Position numbers and translations under genes: made by a program
Origin: JBLHKS01 sp047620505
Lineage (GTDB): Bacteria; Verrucomicrobiota; Verrucomicrobiia; Verrucomicrobiales; DEV007
Assembly: GCA_047620505.1 (NCBI GenBank)
Contig: JBLHKS010000077.1
Span: 1-28,960, forward strand
Length of the DNA stretch: 28,960 nucleotides
Reading direction: 5' to 3'
The notes under the pieces: model-generated
Told to the model about the DNA's origin: nothing
Databases searched by the model: none
The model's input: the letters and a program-made list of their open reading frames with translations, nothing else
Shown here: piece after piece, positions 23,462 through 28,960 of the stretch
Position numbering within the stretch: position 1 is the stretch's first letter
Layout: each line of letters opens with the position of its first letter

Positions 23462-26400
23462 ATGAAAGCCTTTGTTTATTCCGTCCTCCTCCTGCTCGCG
23501 CTCCTGCCGATTCTCCCTGCCGATGAAGGCAAAGAAATCGGATTCATCGAGCGATTCGCTCTTGGCGAAGATCGCGAAGCCGTTCTCGCTGAGCTGATTC
23601 CCGGCACGGACGATTTTTATTATTACCATTGCTTGCACCTTGAGCAGGGCCAAAAATGGGACGAGCAGCTGCTGATCCTCAAGCAGTGGGAGCAGCGTCA
23701 AAATAGCCATGAATTGCGCCGAGAAATCTACTATCGACGGGCGCTGCTTCGCTACAACGACGATCAGGCTGGCACGCTCGAATTCATCCGTCGTGAGTTG
23801 AATCTGAATTTCAATCATCAGCGCGATAACCTGAATCAGAAGCCGAATCTGCCGACTCAGCTCGACCAGAATTTCGTGTCTCGGGCCAGTTTTCTTCGAG
23901 ATGCTCTCGCCCGGAGCAACAGCCTGGGCAATTTTACGCAGACCGGGCTGGATTACGTCGCGCGGAACAAAGTTCAGCTCAACAAAGAGAAAAGGCGGGA
24001 TCTTTTGCGCCGCCTGCAGTGGCCGGATTATCCTGGCTTAGTTGATCGAATCGTGGAGGACCTTGCCTTGAAGGAAAGTGCGGGATTTGGCGAGTTTCCG
24101 ATTCACAATAAGCTGACTGAGGCGCAGCTGGTCGAGTTAGCTCAAAAGCGGCCTGAGGTGCTGCGAAACGAAAACTACATCGCCCAGCGCTTGATTCGGA
24201 TGCGACCGAGTGACGACGTTAATTGGCAATTCGATCCCCAAGCCAAAGAGGCTTATCTCACGGAAGTATGGGAGTTTGTCATCGGTCTTGATCCGGCGCT
24301 GAATTCGCTCAAAGCGCATGTCCTCTTTCACGTCCTTCAAACCCGGCGCGAACGCGGAAATTACGACCGCGATCTTTTCATGGCGTATCTCAAGCTACCT
24401 CGAAACGTAGGATACGTTGAGCCAAAATATCTTCAGCGGCAGGAATTCCGGGGCAGAGCGGCAAACCTCGGGTTGGACTATTCGCGAATGACGGCATTGC
24501 CGCCGGTTTCGAATGATCAGGATCTCGCTTGGGACCATCTCGCGACGTTTATTCTCGCCGACGAAACGCCCGATGCATTCCGCGAATACGTCCGTGAAAA
24601 GCCGCTCGAACACCTCTGGGCTGAAACGATGCTCCTCGCCGATAAGGGCGATGCGGAGAAGTGGTATTCGATTCTCGGGCCGGGGCTCGTCCAGGAAATC
24701 AAGGACCGCGTCGACATCGATCTGCGTCCTGACAATCCGCGAATTCTCGGCGTCGGCGACCCGGTTGAGTTGAAGGCGGACGTGAAAAACGTTCAGCAGC
24801 TGCTGGTGAAAATTTTCGAGGTGAACGCTCTGAACTACTATTTGAATGGTGGAACTGAGATCGACACGAGCGTCAATCTGGACGGTCTAATTCCTAACGT
24901 AGAACGAAAGTTCGACTTCGAGGAGGCACCGATGAGAAGTGTTCGCAGGAATTTTGAATTCCCCGAACTCAAGGGCAAACGCGGCCTCTGGGTGGTCGAA
25001 TTTGTCGGCGGCGGAAAGAGTTCTCGCGCGCTGGTACGCAAAGGCGGACTTCAGATTCTGAGCGAATACAACGCGCTCGGCCACGTGATCAAGCTGCTCG
25101 ATGAAAATAATCAACGAGTTCAAAAAGGCGCAATCTGGCTGAATGGAAAGAGTTACCCAACGGATGAGAAAGGTTTGATCGTTCTTCCGTTTTCAAACAG
25201 CCCCGGAGCGCGGACGATCGTGCTCGAGGCGGGTGGATTCGCCTCGCTTGGATCGCTGAATCATCAAAGCGAGAATTACCAGCTTCACGCGGGATTTTTC
25301 GTGGACCGGGAGCAGTTGCTGAGTCGAAATCGAGCAATGTTAGTCATCCGTCCGAGTATTACGGTCAGCGGAGTTCCGACGGGGCTCGATGTCCTGGAAG
25401 AAGTGGTGCTCGAGATCCAGACGACGACGATCGACGGCATCAACGCGACGGAAAGAATCGAGGATTTCGAGGTTTTCGAAAACCGCGAGTCGAGCCACTT
25501 TTTCGCCGTTCCCGATCGGCTGGCGCAGATCAATTTTCAACTGAGAGCGAAGGTCCAGCGACCGAGCCAGGGAGACAAGGTCGATCTCGTAGCGACTGAT
25601 CAGCTCCAGATTAGCGCGATCAATAAATCCCAGTACACACGGGCAATTTACCTGACTCGATTCGGCGGAAATTGGACGGCTGAGGTTTTGGGTAAGAATG
25701 GAGAGCCAATTGTCGACGTCCCGCTTAACTGCTACTTTTTGCACGACGACTTCACGCTTGAGCGCGGAATTTCGCTCGAAACGGATGCAAACGGACGCGC
25801 GAATCTCGGTAAGCTAGCCGATATTAGGCAGCTCCGGATCGATACACCGACTTCGCAGCCCGCAAGTTGGGTGCTGCCCGACGAGCGTCGCACCTGGCCG
25901 AGTGTCGTCACCGCCAAAGCCGGCGACCCGATTCGAATTCCCTACCCGGGATCCGAGGTTGCTCCGAAAGTTGAGGAGATCGCCCTGTTTGCAGTCAGAA
26001 GCGAAACGCTCCGCGAAAACGAATTTGGGAAAGTGAAGATTGCAGATCGCGAACTCGTTCTAACCGGTTTGGAGGCGGGAGATCATCAACTGCTGCTGCG
26101 TAAAATTGGTCGCACGGTCAAGATCCGAGTCGTCGATGGCGATTCTCGTGAAGGCCATGTTCTCGGTCGCGACCGGCACGTACAGACCGCGCCGTTCAAG
26201 CCGATTACGCTCGTTAGTACCAAAACCGATGACGACGCGCTCCAGATCCAACTAACGAATGCAAATAGCTTGACGAGAGTGCACATCTTCGGCGATCGAT
26301 TTTTTCCCGAGAACGATGCGCACGAAAAACTGGGCTCGTTTCCGCGAATTGGCCTCGGCCAGACTCGGCGTGGAAAATGGGCGAACAGCTACGTTTCTGG

Positions 26401-28960
26401 CCGTACGTTAGGAGAAGAATATCGATATGTGATCGATCGTCGGCAGTCGAAGCGCTTTCCCGGAATTCAACTCGAGCGAGCCGGATTGATTCTGAATCCC
26501 TGGGAACTTCGCAGCACGGACACGAGCGTTGATCAAGCTGCGGAAGGTGAGGAATATGACGCTCGGCGCGAAGCCCTGATGGCCCAGACAGAACAGCTCT
26601 TGGCTGAATCGGAGCCGGTTAGCGGTCCGGTAGGCTCTCACCCGGATCTGGATTTTCTTGCGACTGGCTCGATCGCGCTCGTGAATCTGAGGCCGGATGA
26701 GGACGGTTTTTTGAGCGTTCCGCTCGAAGATCTAGACGATCGTCAATGGCTCCGAATCGTCGTTTCCGATCCGACTCAGACCATCACCAAGGACGTCTTC
26801 CTCGATGATGCTGAATCCGAATTTCAAGACATTCGCGTGCCTCGCGCGCTCGATCCAGAACGCGCTTTTGCGCAAAAGAAAAACACCACCGTCCTGGGCG
26901 AGGGCGAAGTGCTGGAATTAGGCACGACGGAGTTCAGGATCATCAGTACTCGTCGAGATATTCACCCGATTCTGGTTTCCCTCACGAATGAGCAGCTGCT
27001 GGGTGAATTCGTCTACCTACTTGGTTGGAACGAGATGGAGGAGGAGGCCAAACGCGAAGTCTATTCAAAGTACGCGAGTCACGAGCTAAACTTTTTCGTT
27101 TCTCGCCGGGATCCGCAATTCTTTAACGCTGTAGTTAAACCTTATCTCGCGAATAAAAGGGATAAGACCTTTATCGATGATTATCTGCTTGGGAAGAATC
27201 TGGAAACCTACCTCCAGATGTACGAGTTCGGCCGACTTAACGCTGTAGAGAAATTGCTTCTCGCTCGTCGCCTCGGGGGCGATCAAGAGAAGAGAATCGA
27301 GCGCCACATCCTTGATGCAAACGCGATGCTTCTGCCCAATCCCGCTTTGGATGATTCGCTATTTGAAACTGCGTTGAGAAGCCAGTCGATGTCGGGCAAT
27401 CCGGTTGAGCGGCTGATGGCAGCGCTTTCTGCCGAGGATGTCGACCTTGATGGGTTTGGAAATGAGTATTTACCCGAATCTATTGAGGGAGGGCGCAAGA
27501 GCGGCGGAATGGGCGGCGGAATGGGCGGCGGAATGGGCGGCGGAATGGGCGGCGGAATGGGCGGCGGAATGGGCGGCGGAGGTGGCGGAGGTGGCGGCCC
27601 GGTTGATAGTTTTGCTGACTCGCCCGCTTCGGCGGCTCCGACGAACAGGCCCGCAGCTCCCAAACCCGTGGCGCTCGCGAAGGAAATGCGGAAATTGGCC
27701 GAAAAGTCTCAGGTGAAACAAAAAGGCGCCTCTGACCGTTTGCGAGACGGAGAGGATATGGAGGAAGAGCTGCGTGAAGTGGCGCTAGCCGCTGATTTGG
27801 GAGGATTTGATCAGGGCTACCTCGTGCTTGGAGAAGAACAACTGAAGCGCCGGGTCGAACTCCGCCAGCTCTACCGCAAGCTGGATTCGACGAAGGTGTG
27901 GGCGGAGAACAATTATTATCACGTGCCGATCGAATACCAGATCGCCAGTCTGATCACGGTGAACAAATTCTGGCGCGATTATGCGGCGTGGGATGGCGAA
28001 GGAGCGTTCTTTTCTCCGCACTTCACGCATGCGACGAGCAACTTGAGCGAAATGATTTACGCGTTGGCGTTGCTCGATCTGCCGGAAGAATCTGGCGAAC
28101 ATAAGATCGAGGTCGACAATGGCGTGATCAAGATCACAGCGGCGTCGCCTTGTATTATATTTCATCAGGAGATCGAGCCTGCCGAACAGGCGGAGGGCCA
28201 GCAGCTGCTGGTGAGCCAGAATTTCTTCGATCCACAGAATCGTTACCTCGAAGAAAACGGACAGCGCACGGATCAGTTCGTTTCAGACGAGTTTTTGCGC
28301 GGAAAAGCCTATGGGTGTTCGATCGTGGTGACGAATCCGACTTCATCCCGTCAGAATGTGGATTTGCTGACTCAAATCCCGGAGAAATCACTTCCGCTCG
28401 CGGGCGCGCGCCGAATTCACAGTCGTAAAGTGGCGGTCGAGCCGTTCAGCACTCAGCAGTTCGAGTATTATTTCTACTTCCCGATCGCTGAGGGCCGTTG
28501 TGCTCATTATCCGGTTCAAATTATTAAGGACGAACAGCGAGTAGCGACGACAGCCCCGTTTGTTTTTGATGTGGTTGACGAGCTGACGAATATCGATAAG
28601 GCCAGCTGGGACTGGATCAGTCAGTTTGGAACTGAAGAGCAAGTTCTGAAGTTTATGGATGAGAACAATCTTGGCCGTATCAACCTAGAGCGGATCGCGT
28701 GGAGAGTGAAGGAGGTTACGTTCTTTGATAAGGCGGTAGCGATGCTGGGTCAGCGTGGGGTCTTCAATCAGACTCTATGGAGTTATGGCGTTCGCCACAA
28801 TCGCGTTCCTGCGATCCGAGAGTTCCTGTTGGCTCAACAGGGTTTTGTCGATACGTGCGGTTTGGCGATCGAGTCGGCGCTGGTGGTGTCCGATCCGGTT
28901 CAGCGCCATCGTTATCAGCATTTGGAATACGCGCCGCTGGTCAATGCGCGGGCGCATCGG
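23462..28960 (+). CDS. Giant secreted multi-domain protein (5' part; open at window end)
   Basis: The frame beginning with ATG at 23462 runs to the last base without a stop: 1,833 codons, C-terminus beyond the window. An N-terminal signal peptide ends near LPILPADEG. Residues 30-400 are mostly charged and helix-rich; about 430-900 look like tandem beta-sandwich domains, including TDANGRANLG (about 774) of the kind seen in MG-like or Ig-like repeats of alpha-2-macroglobulins. No thioester motif was seen. Residues 1348-1379 are a Gly-Met run. After this, aromatic phrases such as AENNYYHVPIEYQIA (about 1480) occur. Large proteins of this kind are known to me from Verrucomicrobia and Planctomycetes only as hypothetical. 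Four AGCAGCTGCT palindromes lie in it (23664, 24795, 26991, 28200). Function not assigned. Confidence 0.9.
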   Translation, partial: MKAFVYSVLLLLALLPILPADEGKEIGFIERFALGEDREAVLAELIPGTDDFYYYHCLHLEQGQKWDEQLLILKQWEQRQNSHELRREIYYRRALLRYNDDQAGTLEFIRRELNLNFNHQRDNLNQKPNLPTQLDQNFVSRASFLRDALARSNSLGNFTQTGLDYVARNKVQLNKEKRRDLLRRLQWPDYPGLVDRIVEDLALKESAGFGEFPIHNKLTEAQLVELAQKRPEVLRNENYIAQRLIRMRPSDDVNWQFDPQAKEAYLTEVWEFVIGLDPALNSLKAHVLFHVLQTRRERGNYDRDLFMAYLKLPRNVGYVEPKYLQRQEFRGRAANLGLDYSRMTALPPVSNDQDLAWDHLATFILADETPDAFREYVREKPLEHLWAETMLLADKGDAEKWYSILGPGLVQEIKDRVDIDLRPDNPRILGVGDPVELKADVKNVQQLLVKIFEVNALNYYLNGGTEIDTSVNLDGLIPNVERKFDFEEAPMRSVRRNFEFPELKGKRGLWVVEFVGGGKSSRALVRKGGLQILSEYNALGHVIKLLDENNQRVQKGAIWLNGKSYPTDEKGLIVLPFSNSPGARTIVLEAGGFASLGSLNHQSENYQLHAGFFVDREQLLSRNRAMLVIRPSITVSGVPTGLDVLEEVVLEIQTTTIDGINATERIEDFEVFENRESSHFFAVPDRLAQINFQLRAKVQRPSQGDKVDLVATDQLQISAINKSQYTRAIYLTRFGGNWTAEVLGKNGEPIVDVPLNCYFLHDDFTLERGISLETDANGRANLGKLADIRQLRIDTPTSQPASWVLPDERRTWPSVVTAKAGDPIRIPYPGSEVAPKVEEIALFAVRSETLRENEFGKVKIADRELVLTGLEAGDHQLLLRKIGRTVKIRVVDGDSREGHVLGRDRHVQTAPFKPITLVSTKTDDDALQIQLTNANSLTRVHIFGDRFFPENDAHEKLGSFPRIGLGQTRRGKWANSYVSGRTLGEEYRYVIDRRQSKRFPGIQLERAGLILNPWELRSTDTSVDQAAEGEEYDARREALMAQTEQLLAESEPVSGPVGSHPDLDFLATGSIALVNLRPDEDGFLSVPLEDLDDRQWLRIVVSDPTQTITKDVFLDDAESEFQDIRVPRALDPERAFAQKKNTTVLGEGEVLELGTTEFRIISTRRDIHPILVSLTNEQLLGEFVYLLGWNEMEEEAKREVYSKYASHELNFFVSRRDPQFFNAVVKPYLANKRDKTFIDDYLLGKNLETYLQMYEFGRLNAVEKLLLARRLGGDQEKRIERHILDANAMLLPNPALDDSLFETALRSQSMSGNPVERLMAALSAEDVDLDGFGNEYLPESIEGGRKSGGMGGGMGGGMGGGMGGGMGGGMGGGGGGGGGPVDSFADSPASAAPTNRPAAPKPVALAKEMRKLAEKSQVKQKGASDRLRDGEDMEEELREVALAADLGGFDQGYLVLGEEQLKRRVELRQLYRKLDSTKVWAENNYYHVPIEYQIASLITVNKFWRDYAAWDGEGAFFSPHFTHATSNLSEMIYALALLDLPEESGEHKIEVDNGVIKITAASPCIIFHQEIEPAEQAEGQQLLVSQNFFDPQNRYLEENGQRTDQFVSDEFLRGKAYGCSIVVTNPTSSRQNVDLLTQIPEKSLPLAGARRIHSRKVAVEPFSTQQFEYYFYFPIAEGRCAHYPVQIIKDEQRVATTAPFVFDVVDELTNIDKASWDWISQFGTEEQVLKFMDENNLGRINLERIAWRVKEVTFFDKAVAMLGQRGVFNQTLWSYGVRHNRVPAIREFLLAQQGFVDTCGLAIESALVVSDPVQRHRYQHLEYAPLVNARAHR
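27503..27598 (+). repeat. In-frame GGGM tandem repeat
   Basis: A 12-bp unit, GGCGGCGGAATG-type, is repeated six times with identical nucleotides (ATG at 27509, 27521, 27533, 27545, 27557, 27569), then drifts to GGT/GGC glycine codons. It encodes GlyGlyGlyMet repeats and a glycine run at residues 1348-1379. The exact identity at codon third positions suggests recent slippage expansion, so length is likely variable between strains. Confidence 0.95.

Noticed and set aside
27503..27598. GGC/GGA/ATG array as a non-coding minisatellite
   Set aside because: It keeps the reading frame of the giant gene on both sides and encodes a regular Gly-Met linker.

Overview
The window looks like a chromosomal segment from a PVC-superphylum bacterium, most likely Verrucomicrobiota. 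The reasons are a PVC-type CxxCH heme protein with an N-terminal dehydrogenase-like propeller behind SGNH-hydrolase genes, several protein types common in Planctomycetes and Verrucomicrobia, moderately high GC, few clear Shine-Dalgarno sites, and very large secreted proteins. The placement is inferred from gene content; no rRNA or other marker gene is present. I saw no tRNA, rRNA, CRISPR array, transposase or phage gene.

Layout. Positions 235-6865 hold a forward secreted operon: an SGNH esterase, a degenerate SGNH protein, and a 1,496-residue protein with propeller, HEAT, heme and FG-GAP parts. A cytosolic-looking protein fused to a MIP18/DUF59 domain follows (6916-8679). On the reverse strand, a secreted pectate-lyase/nitrilase fusion (11474-9213) lies 3 bp upstream of an orphan Vsr mismatch endonuclease (9209-8709). 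Forward again come a small membrane protein, a PaaK-like adenylating enzyme and a LolD-like ABC ATPase (11585-14087), the last two overlapping by ATGA. A compact GxxExxY gene sits between near-perfect 44-bp inverted repeats (14095-14574). Next are a glycosidase-like propeller protein, a CHASE2-like membrane protein without an output domain, and a beta-CASP metallo-hydrolase (14616-18743). Two reverse-strand membrane proteins overlap by ATGA (20440-18735). Forward genes then include ribB, a DUF218 protein, thioredoxin and a DUF1361 membrane protein. The last is the first 1,833 codons of a giant secreted protein that is still open at the window edge.

The strongest signal no ordinary feature explains is a 10-bp palindrome, AGCAGCTGCT. 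It occurs 15 times exactly, plus one copy with a single edge mismatch, where about 0.03 would be expected by chance. Every copy lies inside a coding region, mostly read as Gln/Glu-Gln-Leu-Leu, roughly once per 1.9 kb. It behaves like a highly iterated palindrome, as HIP1 does in cyanobacteria, but has a different sequence. Other points of interest are the inverted-repeat GxxExxY cassette, an intrinsic-terminator structure inside the 5' end of the DUF1361 gene, and the lyase-nitrilase fusion coupled to vsr.
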